Assembly: GCF_019175385.1 (NCBI RefSeq)
Contig: NC_083344.1
Location: forward strand, 22,514,380-22,578,379
From: Lycium barbarum
Taxonomy: Eukaryota; Streptophyta; Magnoliopsida; Solanales; Solanaceae
Length of the DNA: 64,000 nucleotides
Reading direction: 5' to 3'
Numbering within the stretch: position 1 is the first letter of the stretch; the number at the start of each line of letters is the position of its first letter. The position numbers were made by a program, and so were the translations under genes. This document shows, one piece after another, positions 21,637-33,184 of this stretch. The notes beneath the pieces were generated by a model that ran no database searches, was not told where the DNA came from, and worked only from the letters and a program-made list of their open reading frames with translations.

Positions 21637-24563
21637 TGTCACGACCCAGCCCCGTGGGCCGCTACTGGCACCCTACCTGGGTACCCAGACCGAATCACAC
21701 GTTCATTTTCAAATCCAAACTTATTTCATAATTTTTCGAAATCATATCGAACATAATTTATATCGAGTATGTCTTAAGCGGTCGTGCCAAATCAAAATAT
21801 CATATCAAATACAAACTGAGCGGCGGAATGGACATCGCCGGTCAAAAGTGCAAATATGAGCATAAGGGCCATTTGGGGCCGGCATAACAAACAGACCGCC
21901 TTAAGACCAGAAAACGAAATCAGACAAACATACATAGGACCCTCGCCCCACATATATGACTACAGGCCTCTACGAACTCAAAACAAAGACATATGGCGAG
22001 ACAGGGCCCCGCCGTACCCAAATAGTCAAATATACCAAATATATACAAAGCAAAAAGAGTCTGTACCAAAAGTGGACTCCGGATCAAATAGGAGAACTCC
22101 GGAATAGCAAGAAGTGAAGCCTACTGCGGAGGATCACCGATATCTGCACCTGCGGGCATAAAACGCAGCCCCCGAAGAAAGGGGGTCAGTACGAAATATG
22201 TACTGAGTATGTAAAGCACGGAGTACAGAAATATGGATCAAAACCGAAAGTAAATCAAATGTCAAAGTGGAGTACAAATGGGTAGATCAAAAATCTATAT
22301 CGAAATCATATACTTATACATAATGCAATAAATCATGCAAACGCTTAGGAACGTGGTCGCCACTCCGACGCTGGCGCCACACACAGCATAACACCAGAAG
22401 GTTTCAAATCTCCGTACATCCCCGAACACAAGCATAATCATAGGTGAGCGTATCGCATCACAAGCCATATCACAGCATAACTCCAAACGGAACCCGGCCC
22501 TATGGCGAAGCCTCGGGAACCGTAACACAGCATACGGCCGAATTGTCATAAGGCGCACGAATCAAAACCGGCCCGGGAACCGGTGAACGAAGTCATAATA
22601 AGGCACGAGCGGAGTCGTGAGCAAACCAATGCAATTCGTACTTCAGAATAGTTTTCCAAAACGAAGTAAACCCATAAGTCATATCATAATGCAAAATAGT
22701 CGGGTACTTAGCCGATATAAAGTTTCATTTCACAAAACATTTCCAAATAGTACGTATAGCTCAAAACGTAACTTAGCGTATTATAATGTTCAAAATACAT
22801 CTCATAGGAGGGAATTTCACAATCGAAAGTATCGTATCCAACTTTATTCACAAAGATAGCCCAATAAGGCAAATAGGGCGTTTCAGGGTAGCGGGCCCAC
22901 CTCGAGTCAAAGTGAGGTGGCGAACTTATCTTTACGAACATTTATATGCCAAAGGTCATACATGGTCCTTTCTAGGTTACCCGACCACATTTCGATAGGT
23001 TTCGGACGAGCGGTGGCATTCTAGCCAAAATAGAGCCCTTAGTCTTCAATTGAATTGAATGAATAGTAACTTTTCTGTGAATCGGGTTTCGAGGAGCAGA
23101 AATGCTCCGGAAGTTCTCATATTCGTCTAACACACTAAGATATGCCAAATGAAGGAGTGGGAAGCTTTACATACCTCACAGACGTCGTAAGCTCTCCCGA
23201 AAGTCCAGTCCCGTTTCGTCAAAAATCTGCAAATGGTCAAAGTTACCAATTGAGATTCTTAGGCTTAAAAATGCCTTTAACTCCAATTTTGCCTACCGAA
23301 ATTTCGGCAGCATTTCCCCTATAAATCTAACATCCCCGAGGCTTAGCTCGGCTCAAAATACATCAATCACAACAGTCCACACGTCAACAAACAACACAAA
23401 CAACAATCAAGCCATTCTAGCTTTAAAGTTCTACTTTATTACCTAAGTTGGCAACTTTCATTCAAACTTCCAAAATTCCAATTCTATATCTACCTATTTG
23501 TATTCATCCCCACATTCAAACTTATACAACCACATTCTAATTACAATTCAAATCATACACGAACTTGCACCAAAATCAATTATTTCCCTAAGTCTTCAAA
23601 ACATCCAAAAATGCACTACGAACATTCTAACTCGCATTATTTCATTCCGAATTCGTCAACATCGTTATAGATTCATATTTAAAGTCTACAGCACCTAAAA
23701 TATACATTGCTATACATAAAGATACCAAGGATATACACTTTCCGATAATATCCGAATTCGTTTTCCACCGCCAATTTACTTCAACAATCAATCATTTACG
23801 ACATAAGGGTCACAACAACACATTATACCAACTTAAACAAGATCAATTCAAATCATTTTGTCTCTCTATGGCTCACGGCCAACAACCAACTTACACCCAC
23901 ACCCATAGCTTTCTATTTAAATCAAAATTACGGGATTCCCTTCTATTCTCAATCCTTAACACATTCATATCAATTCTATAACATAAAAGGGGCAAAATTC
24001 TTACCTTTCCTTGAAACCCCGACTTGTCGCAAACGGCGTCCTTACGCCAAACTAATTATACTCCGATGAAGAGGGCCTTGAGTACTTCACAAATATGTGA
24101 AAACTTGGATTTTTGGATCACTAATCAAACTTGGAAATTTTTCTTTCTCTCTTCTTTGTGGGTTCGGCCGAAACCCCTTTGGGGTGGTTCTTGAAATTTT
24201 TTGTTGGTTTTTTAAAGATAATTCTAAGTGTTAGCATGGATATATATCCTTTTAAGGGTCATGTGCTATGCACATGACCTCAACTTAATGGGTTTGGGCT
24301 TGCCAAGGCCGGCCACCCTTCCAAAACCTTGGGCTTTATTTTGCATTGAATTTTCTTGGCCCAATTCGAGAAAAGTCCCGTTTTGTAATTCCCGAAACTA
24401 ATTTCCGAAATTCCAAATTTATTCTCGGCCTTTCCCGAGGTCTTAACATTAATAATTCCATAACCAACATAATCATATTCACTAAAATCAAATTATGTCC
24501 TTATAACACACAAGTCGTAATTATTTCTCGATTTCCAATTATACGAAAACACGGGACATAACA
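21637..24563 (-). repeat. E4 5' LTR
   Basis: Same length as the 3' LTR (2927 bp), with two mismatches noticed. Promoter elements are as described for 16155-16177, shifted by 8102. The right edge is followed by the target duplication gtatg (24564-24568). Confidence 0.95.
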
Positions 24564-24934
24564 GTATGGCAGAGTTATATGCCTCCCGGTAGCTCAGGAA
24601 ACATGAAAGAAATTATCCTACACATGATTTGGAGTTAGCAGCGGTAATTCATGCTTTGAAGATATGGAGGCATTATCTATATGGCATGCATGTTGATATT
24701 TATACGGATCACAAAAGTCTCCAATACATCTTCAAGCAGAAGGAGCTAAATTTACGGCAGAGGAGGTGGCTAGAGTTGCTGAAAGACAATGACGTTGACA
24801 TTCTATACCACCCAGGGAAGGCCAATGTTGTAGCAGATGCGCTCATCCGTAAATCTATGGGCAGCTTGACAGACGTGCAACCGGAAAGGAAGGAAATAGT
24901 CCGTGAGATTTATCAGCTAGCTAGTCTTGGAGTC
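24564..24934 (+). pseudogene. E3 RNase H (second coding segment)
   Basis: Continues the RNase H domain interrupted at 13534. [27 protein letters not shown] and [12 protein letters not shown] are recognisable, followed by [10 protein letters not shown]. About 4 nt are missing near 24584 compared with E5, giving a frameshift, and a TAG at 24590-24592 replaces the Gln of the SRQL motif. It ends at the E5 insertion; the apparent continuation into the LTR (CYIPCFHTF) is not element protein. Confidence 0.88.
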
Positions 24935-25230
24935 TGTTATATCCCGTGTTTTCACACGTTTGGAAAAACTTGTCATATATTGGATTTTTGAGATATAAGG
25001 TCAAATTTGATATTTTGTTGAACATAGGAGTTATGCATGAAAGAATAGAGTCATGAAAGTGTGGGACAAGGCTAAGGGCAATTTTGGAATTTTTAAAATT
25101 AGTTTCGGGAATTACAACATATGATTCACAAGCTATTGGGCTCAAAAATTTAATTGGAAGTAAAGCCCAAAAGGGGTGTCATGGCCGGCCACTTAAAGCC
25201 TTGATCCAAGCCCATTTTAGTTGGTCATGT

Positions 25231-25264
25231 GCTTGGTCATGTGACCAAGCACTTCAACTATATA
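25231..25264 (+). promoter_or_regulatory. E5 core promoter: inverted repeat plus TATA box
   Basis: GCTTGGTCA and TGACCAAGC form a 9-bp inverted repeat with a TG centre, and TATATA follows at about 25259-25264. Transcription would be expected to start about 30 nt further on. The 3' LTR copy of the repeat is at 33481-33500. Confidence 0.6.
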
Positions 25265-25498
25265 CATAGAATAATTGTGATAAGAATGAAGCAAGATCAA
25301 ACAAGAGCAAAAAAAAGAGAGAGCAAGGAGGGTTTCGGGGTTGGTGGTGAAGATTTCACTCCCACAAATCTTGTTCTAAAAATTTATTTCTTGTTGAATT
25401 CTTACTAAGTCAAGGTTCCTTTGTGACTTGGTATAGTTGTTTTGGAGTGGGAAGCATTAGAATCACAAAAGGGATCATATCTCCAAGTGAAGAAGACT

Positions 25499-25514
25499 TG
25501 AGGAAAAGGTAAGA
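25499..25514 (+). other. Candidate 5' splice site in E5 leader
   Basis: GAGGAAAAG|GTAAGA matches the plant donor consensus. Equivalent donors occur in the other LTRs about 560-820 nt from the LTR start, for example at 38434, 41909, 47334 and 58798. Confidence 0.5.
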
Positions 25515-27985
25515 ATTTCTACCTTTTTATTGTGTTATGAAGTTTTGATTGTGTTGTAGTATATAGAAATGTGTTGATTGTATGAAGAAATGGAAGTTTG
25601 CAAAGTGGGTGTGTGTGGTGAGTGTGTAGCCGTGGGCATGTCCTAATTATATAGCCACGATGTGTTGAATTCATGTTGTATTCTAGTTGTGAATGTGATG
25701 GAATTTATGTTGAGAATGAAAGTGGAATAAATTTGATTGAATTGATGAAAATAGCATTTGGCCGTGTGGTATGGAGTGGTTTGGAATGGAATGGGTTAAG
25801 TTTGTTTAGTGTGTTAAAGTGTTGTTGTGATGTTTGTAATGTAAATGAAGTTAGAATGATATAAGTTTGTATTGAATTGGAATGTAGAAACTTATGTCGT
25901 TTTAGTATGATTTTCCGACATTAAGGAAATGAATTTGTTTGGTTGTGAATTATGATGATCATTGATGAACTTGGAAGTTGGAAACTTGTTATGAAGTTGT
26001 ATGCCAAAGATTTGATGTTCTGCATAAGTTATGACTTTGACGGAAAGTTGTATATTGTGTATATCGAGTGTATAACTTGAGGAAAACGATATGAAATGCT
26101 TCTAGAACTATATGGTGATGATCTTGATTGTTGATGAATGTGAAATTATTAATAGTAGTTGAAAGTTGGGTTGAAATGAAGGTTATGTCAACTTGTTAGA
26201 AAAATGATTAGTTGAAGGATATTTGTGTTTTTAATGTTCGTTGTTGATATTGATGTTGTCGTTTGGGTTGTTGTTGATGATTTCCAGCCGAGTTGAATTC
26301 TCGGGGTGCTATATGTATAGGGGAAGTGCTGCTGAAATTTCGGTAGACAAATATGCATTAAGTTGAAACTTTGGTATTCATAGCTTACAATTGGTAAACT
26401 TGACCAATTGCAGTTTTTCGACGAAACGGGAAGTGAGTTTGGAAAGGCGTAAAGAGCTTGAAAGGTATGTAAAGCAACCCCAATTCTTCCCTTGGCATGC
26501 CCTTAGTGTGTTAGGGTCGGATCCGGGCCTCGAAAGACTCTTTGGCCCTCGGAATCCGCAAGAGAAAATTTCAGTTTTTCCTTCAGTAGAATTGAACTAC
26601 TTTGGTACACTTTTCTTGAAATTATGCAATTTTGTTCTAAATTACTTGAAAAGTCATAGAATGTTTGTAGAACCCTTTTAGGTGATACCATAAGCTTAGA
26701 GGGCATAATTTGAGCTCGCCGCCTTGTTTGTTCCGAGGCAGGCCCACTATTCCCGGTTTTGCCCTTAATGTACTTAAGTCTTCTTTTCGAATAGTTCTTA
26801 AAAGAAACGTTTTGACTACCATTCTAATTACCTAACAAACGTTGTTTTAAATATTCCATTAAGTATGATAAACTATTTTGATACTCGAAACTCATTTACT
26901 ATGATTCCTTCCGACTTCATTGGATCGGTTTGTCTTTGATATGCCTCATCGAGTCCATGGAAACATTCATGATATTTTAATTGCATTAGTCTCTCACTAC
27001 TCCATTCGTGGATGCCCTAATGTTTCCCACACTGAGCCCGGGCCAGGATATGTTGTCAAGCGTGATCCTTTGCATTGTTCGCCGTGCCTCGATGTGAGGG
27101 GGCAGGTATACGCGTACATGGGTTTGTGGAGTATGCTGTGCCATGTACGCTTGTTCTGATATGATTTACTATGGCCATCTGATATGACATATTATGTTAC
27201 GGGGTTATGCCCCTATTCTGATTCTTCTTTGTTGTGGCACCAGCGTCGGGAGGGTGGCCACGTTCTGTCTGCCGAGTCCCTTGGCAGGGGCCGGATTTGA
27301 TATGACATATGTTTCTGTACACACTCCGCATGTTTTGAAAATATATATCTGATACTTTGTATTTTCTGTTTACTTTCTGTACGTTCTATACCCGTTATGA
27401 TTTTGTTTCTGCAACTCAGGCTTTACATATTCAGTACATATTTCGTACTGACCCCCTTTCCTCGGGGGTTGCGTTTTCATGCCGCGCAGGTACCAATGAC
27501 AGGTTTGCTGAGCCGTCCGCTTAGGATCTCATTCTGCTATTTTTGGAGCGCTCTTTTATTCAGAGCCATCTTTTGGTATAGTCTGTCACTTCTATATATG
27601 TATATTCTCGTTCATAGGTACGGCGGGGCCCTGTCCCGTCATATGATTCTGTCGGTCTGTTAGAGGTCTGTGGACATGTTTGTGGGTTGGGATCTTTCTG
27701 TACAGCTGTGTGTATATGTTGTGTTTGGGCGATCCCATTCGCCGCGGCGGCCGGTCCGCATATATTTAAATGTTACTCTGTTGGCCCTGTGTGGCCTTTG
27801 TTGGTATTTTCTGCGTGCAGGATATATGGGATAGTCCGTAAAACAAAGGGAACTCTGCCAAAAATTTTCTGGAAATTATATAAATTGGAAATAGAGCCTT
27901 GTCGGCTTCTGCTATATACTAGAATGTGTTTGAGTGCCCAGATCGGGCACTAGTCACGGCCTACGGGGTTGGGTCGTGACAAAAG

Positions 27986-27997
27986 AGGTATCAGAGC
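27986..27997 (+). promoter_or_regulatory. Primer binding site of E5, first base changed
   Basis: AGGTATCAGAGC instead of TGGTATCAGAGC. The changed base would pair with the 3'-terminal A of the tRNA, so it may weaken priming. Confidence 0.85.
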
Positions 27998-28159
27998 GGT
28001 TCGACCTCGGAATGTCTACAGACCATGTCTAGTAGAGTCTTGTTTATCGGTGTGTTGTGCACCACACCTATAAACAGGAGGCTACAGGGCATTTAGGATA
28101 CTACCCTTCTTTCTGTCTTAGATCGTGTGATAGAGCTGTGTTATCAGGATGATTCCTCC

Positions 28160-28184
28160 CTAACAAATTGTTACATTTGCAGTT
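28160..28184 (+). other. Candidate branch point and 3' splice site just before E5 gag
   Basis: CTAAC (28160-28164), a U-rich stretch and TTTGCAG (28176-28182), then TT and the gag ATG at 28185. The same arrangement occurs in E1, E3 and E4. Confidence 0.5.
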
Positions 28185-31100
28185 ATGCCTCCAAAAAAGG
28201 CGACAGCGGCCCAAAAGGCCAAGGCAGCAGCCGTAGGAGAGACTAGTCGGGCCCAGAGGGTTACCAGGGCCCATGCACATATTGCTTCCTGATATTTTGC
28301 CCCCAGCAGAGGGCTCTTCCACACCGCCACATGTACAGGAGATTGGAGCAGCAGCAGCTGCAGGTCGAGGGGCGGCTCCACCGCCAGCTCCTGAGATTCC
28401 AGTACCTGAGCCCCCAGCTCCACGGCCTGGCACCGAGGATCAGTCCATGAGAGAGGCAGTCCAGCTATTGACCAGACTTGTGGCAGGACAGGTTCAGGGG
28501 CACGGACTGGGAGGTGACCGGGCTTACAGGCGTGACAGTTCGAGAGCCCGTGAGTTCTTGACTTGTGGTCCTCCAGAGTTCTTCGGGACTAAGCCCGAGG
28601 AGGATCCTGAGGAGTTTATCAGGAAGATGCGGCGCACTTTACAGCTGATTAATGCTTCCGATACAGAGTCAGTTGCGTTGGCCTCGTACCGGTTGTATGA
28701 TGTGGCGGCTAATTGGTACGAGTCATGGGAGTTATCTAGAGGGGACGGCGCTCCCCCAGCAGTTTGGGATGATTTTTCTCAGGCTTTTCTTAGCCATTTT
28801 CTGCCTCCGGAGTTACGGCGGGCCAAGGCTGACAGATTCTTATTGTTGAGACAGAGAGGTCGCAGTGTTCGAGAGTACAGTATGGAGTTCGACTCATTGG
28901 CCCGATACGCACCTGCTGTGGTAGCTACTATGGCTGACAGGATGCACAGGTACATTATGGGGCTGGACCGTTATTTTGTCGACAGCTGTTTGGTATTGGC
29001 TGCTCAGCCCGGCATGGATATTTCCCGGATTCAGGCCCACGCCCAGGGCATGGAGGACCGGCATAGAGAGCGTCAGCCTGATAGGAGCCAGGATCGGAGA
29101 CAGCCCAAGAGGGCCAGATCGTCTGGGTATTCTGGAGATTTTCGGGGCAGACAGCCTCAGCAGCCGCAGCAGCCTAGCAGACATCTATCCCAGCCGGCAC
29201 AGAGGGAACCTCCACAGCCTATAGGTCGCAGATTTGATAGCCCAGGGTATTCAGGAGCAGGTCAGAGCTCCAGGGCTTCAGGTTCGCGGACAGATAGGGG
29301 TTCTGGTCAGACGAGGCCACCTAGGCCTCAGTGTTATTATTGTGGCAGATACCATCCTGGGGAGTGCTACAGAGCCACCGGTGCATGTTTTTCTTGTGGC
29401 CGTCAGGGCCATTCTGTGAGAGATTGCCCGTATAAGGGTAGTTCGGGTGGTGCAGCGCAGCCTACCGGATCAGCCGCTGGGTCTTCATCTTCATCAGTGG
29501 CTATGCGCCCTACGGGGCTAGGTACTTCAGCACCAGCAGGTCGCGGCAGAGGCCGTGGTGGAGCTTCGGGTACTAGCGGTCCTTCGAACCGTATCTATGC
29601 TCTGTCCAGCCGCCAGGATCAGGAGGCATCGCCTAATGTCGTTACAGGTACATTATCGGTTTTCTCTCGGTCTGTGTATGCATTGATTGATCCAGGTTCG
29701 ACCTTGTCATATATTTCGCCTCTGGTTTCTAGTAAAATTGGTATAACGTCTGAACCTATAGAGCCGTTTGAGGTAGCCACACCGATTGGGGACTTTATTG
29801 TAGCGAAACAGGTATATAAAGACTGTTCTGTAATTATATGCGGCCGAGATACTAAGGCAGATCTGGTGGAGTTAGATATGATTGAATTTGATGTTATTAT
29901 GGGAATGGACTGGCTACCCTCCTGTTATGCCAATGTTGACTGCCAAAATAAGGTAGTTCGTTTCCAGTTTCCCGGGGAGCCAGTTATAGATTGGGCCGGT
30001 AATACAGCATCGCCGAAAGGTAAGTTTATTTCATACCTTACGGCGAAGAAAATGATCAGAAAGGGTTATTTTTATCACCTGGTTCGGGTACAAGACTTGA
30101 CAGCAGAAACGCCGACTCTTCAGTCAGTTCCCGTGGTTAATGAATTTCCGGATGTATTCCCAGATGAGCTTCCAGGCCTTCCTCCGGAGCGGGAGATAGA
30201 TTTTACTATTGATTTGCTTCCAGATACTCAGCCGATATCTATTCCCCCGTACAGAATGGCACCGGCAGAATTGAAAGAACTGAAAGAGCAGTTGAAGGAT
30301 CTGTTAGAAAAGGGCTTTATCAGGCCCAGTACTTCGTCTTGGGGGGCCCCGGTATTATTTGTGCATAAGAAAGACGGGTCGCTGCGTATGTGTATTGATT
30401 ATCGGCAGCTGAATAAGGTAACTATAAAGAATAAATACCCCCTCCCCAGAATTGATGACTTGTTTGATCAGTTGCAGGGCGCCAAATATTTTTCGAAGAT
30501 AGATTTTCGGTCAGGCTATCATCAGGTACGGGTACGAGAGGCTGATATTCCTAAGACAGCATTCCGGACCAGATATGGTCATTATGAATTCAGAGTTATG
30601 TCTTTTGGGCTGACTAATGCTCCTGCGGTATTCATGGATTTGATGAACCGGGTATTCAGGCCGTTCTGAGACATGTTCGTAATTGTATTCATCGATGATA
30701 TCCTGGTTTATTCTCGGTCCGAGGCAGAACACGCAGATCATCTGAGAGCGGTACTTGGGGTACTTCGGCATCAGAAATTATATGGAAAATTTTCTAAATG
30801 TGAATTCTGGCTGGCTTCAGTGGCATTCCTGCGGCATATTATTGCAGCTGATGGTGTCCGGGTGGATACACAGAAGATTGAGGCCGTGAAAAATTGGCCC
30901 AGACCCACAACGCCCACAGAGGTACGTAGTTTCCTGGGGTTAGCTGGCTATTACAGAAGATTTGTGGAAAAGTTTGCTTCGATTTCAGCGCCTTTGACAA
31001 GGCTAACTCAGAAGGGAGCCAAGTTCCAGTGGACTGATGCTTGCGAACGAAGCTTCCAGTTGCTGAAAGAGAACCTGACTACAGCCCCAGTTCTGACACT

Positions 31101-33135
31101 TCCAGAGGGACCCGATGGATATGTTATTTATTGTGATGCTTCTGGCGTGGGATTGGGCTGTGTATTGATGCAGCACGGCAGAGTTATAGCTTATGCTTCT
31201 CGGCAATTGAAAAAGCATGAAAAGAATTATCCTACTCACGATCTGGAGCTTGCAGCGGTGATCCATGCCCTGAAGATATGGAGACATTATTTATATGGCG
31301 TTCATGTTGATATCTATACAGATCATAAGAGTCTCCAGTATATTTTCAAGCAGAAAGAACTTAATTTGCGGCAGCGGAGGTGGCTACAGCTCCTGAAAGA
31401 CTATGATGTGGATATTCTGTATCATCCGGGCAAGGCTAATGTTGTTGCAGATGCACTTAGCCGGAAATCTATGGGCAGCTTGGCAGATTTACAGCCAGAC
31501 AAGAGAGAGATAGTGCGTGACCTTCATCAGTTGGCTAATCTTGGGGTTCGTCTGGCCGAATCTGGAGGTACACGGATTTCTGTCCGAGGGGTTTCTGAAT
31601 CATCTATTAAGGAAGATATCAAACGGCATCAATATGAAGATCCTGTTTTGGCACGATACAGAGACACAGCCTATGATAAGGAGAAGACTCCGTTCGAGTT
31701 CACTCCGGACGGGACTTTATTATTCAGGGGCAGGTTGTGTGTACCTGATATTGCAGGTCTTCGGCAGCAGGTTATGAGCGAGGCACATTATGCTAGCTAT
31801 TCGGTCCATCCTGGGTCTACGAAGATGTACCATGATCTCCGATGCTTATACTGGTGGGATGGCATGAAACGGGATATCGCAGAGCTCGTCGCCCAGTGTC
31901 CCAATTGTCAACAGGTCAAAATTGAACATCAGAAATCGGGTGGACTGTTGCAGGAAATGGAAATTCCGACGTGGAAGTGGGAGATCATTAATATGGACTT
32001 CATTACAGGGTTGCCTCGCACTCCACGGAAGTATGATTCCATCTGGGTTATTGTTGATATGCTGACAAAATTAGCCCATTTTCTCCCCGTCAGAACTACT
32101 TACTCCGCTAAGGATTATGCCAGGCTTTATATTAAAGAAATTGTGCGACTTCATGGAGTTCCTATATCTATTATCACTGACAGAGGTGCTCAGTTCACAA
32201 CGAACTTCTGGAGATCTTTTCAGGAAGGATTAGGGACTCAGCTGAGCCTGAGCACAGCTTTCCATCCTCAGAGTGACGGACAGGCCGAGCGCACTATCCA
32301 GACGCTTGAAGATATGTTGCGGGTCTGTGTTATTGATTTCAGAGGTAGCTGGGAGGATCACTTGCCATTGATTGAATTTTCTTATAATAACAGCTACCAT
32401 TCCAGCATCCAGTTGGCTCCGTACGAGGCTTTATATGGTAGGAAATGCAGGTCACCTATCGGCTGGTTTGATATTGGCGAGACAGAGTTAATCGGCCCGG
32501 ATATGATTCAGCAGGCCGTTGATAAGGTGAAACTTATCCGGGAACGACTATTGGCAGCCCAGAGTCAACAGAAATCATACGCTGATAAACGGCGTCGTCC
32601 TTTGGAATTCCAGGTTGGTGATTGGGTATTTCTGAAGGTATCACCTATGAAAGGCGTAATGCGGTTCGGCAGAAAGGGCAAACTTAGTCCGCGTTATATT
32701 GGGCCCTATTTGATTGTGCGGAAAATTGGGAATGTCGCCTATGAGTTAGATTTGCCATCTGATTTGGAGGCGGTACATCCGATATTCCATGTATCTATGC
32801 TCCGCAAGTGCATCGGTGATCCCTCCAGAATATTTCCTGCAGATGATATTCAGGTGACGGAGCAGTTATCTGACGAGGAGCAGCCCGTAGCCATTCTAGA
32901 CCGCCAGGTAAGAAAGCTCCGGAACAAAGATGTAGCCTCTGTTAAGGTGCTGTGGCGGAACAACAATAGGGAAGAAATGACCTGGGAGGCCGAAGAGGAA
33001 ATGAAGAAGAAATATCCTCAATTGTTCCCTATGTCCACAGGTAACCTTAAATCCCTGCTTAAATTCATTTCAATACCAATCGTATGTGTTGTCTATAATC
33101 AGAAACACCCCCCAAAGTATTTTCCAACCCTATAA
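28185..33135 (+). pseudogene. E5 gag-pol polyprotein, nearly intact
   Basis: The family start (MPPKKATAAQ, 28185) reads into a TGA at 28290 after a 1-nt insertion between about 28284 and 28290. The main frame is open from 28273 to 33135 except for a TGA at 30667-30669, ten codons before the RT FIDD (30688-30699). Along the frame from 28273: gag core about residues 85-260, two zinc knuckles about 354-385, protease DPGST about 473, then RT, RNase H (YCDAS, about 31130), integrase HHCC (about 31787-31910), DDE residues in NMDF, TDRG and GQAERT (about 31995, 32178, 32288), and a chromodomain (about 32938-33030). The chromodomain is thought to steer integration to heterochromatin. The two lesions should block gag from its normal start and pol from the RT onward. 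Confidence 0.93.
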
Positions 33136-33145
33136 TATTAATTTT

Positions 33146-33184
33146 ACATTCGAGGACGAATGTTATAAAGGGGGGGGGGGAGGA
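33146..33184 (+). promoter_or_regulatory. Hairpin and polypurine tract of E5
   Basis: ACATTCG-AGGA-CGAATGT stem followed by AAAG(11)AGGA directly before the 3' LTR. The G run is longer than in E3 (5) or E4 (7-8). Confidence 0.85.

Larger units (their letters stand above)
13535..24563 (-). mobile_element. E4: complete Tekay-type gypsy element, very recent insertion
   Basis: 11,029 bp with LTRs of equal length (2927 bp; offset 8102) and a perfect 5-bp target duplication gtatg on both sides, inside the RNase H coding region of E3. I noticed only two LTR mismatches (13561 G vs 21663 T; 13815 G vs 21917 A). LTR, PBS, gag-pol, PPT and LTR are all present, but the coding frame has five lesions. Confidence 0.95.
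24935..27981 (+). repeat. E5 5' LTR
   Basis: TGTTATATCCCG...GGTCGTGACA. A U3 inverted repeat (25231-25250) is followed by CTATATACAT (TATA, about 25258). About 220 nt then contain no ATG before a donor-like AAAAG|GTAAG (GT at 25509). Further on are AAAG|GTATGT (GT at 26465) and the twin hairpins (27428-27490). Confidence 0.94.
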
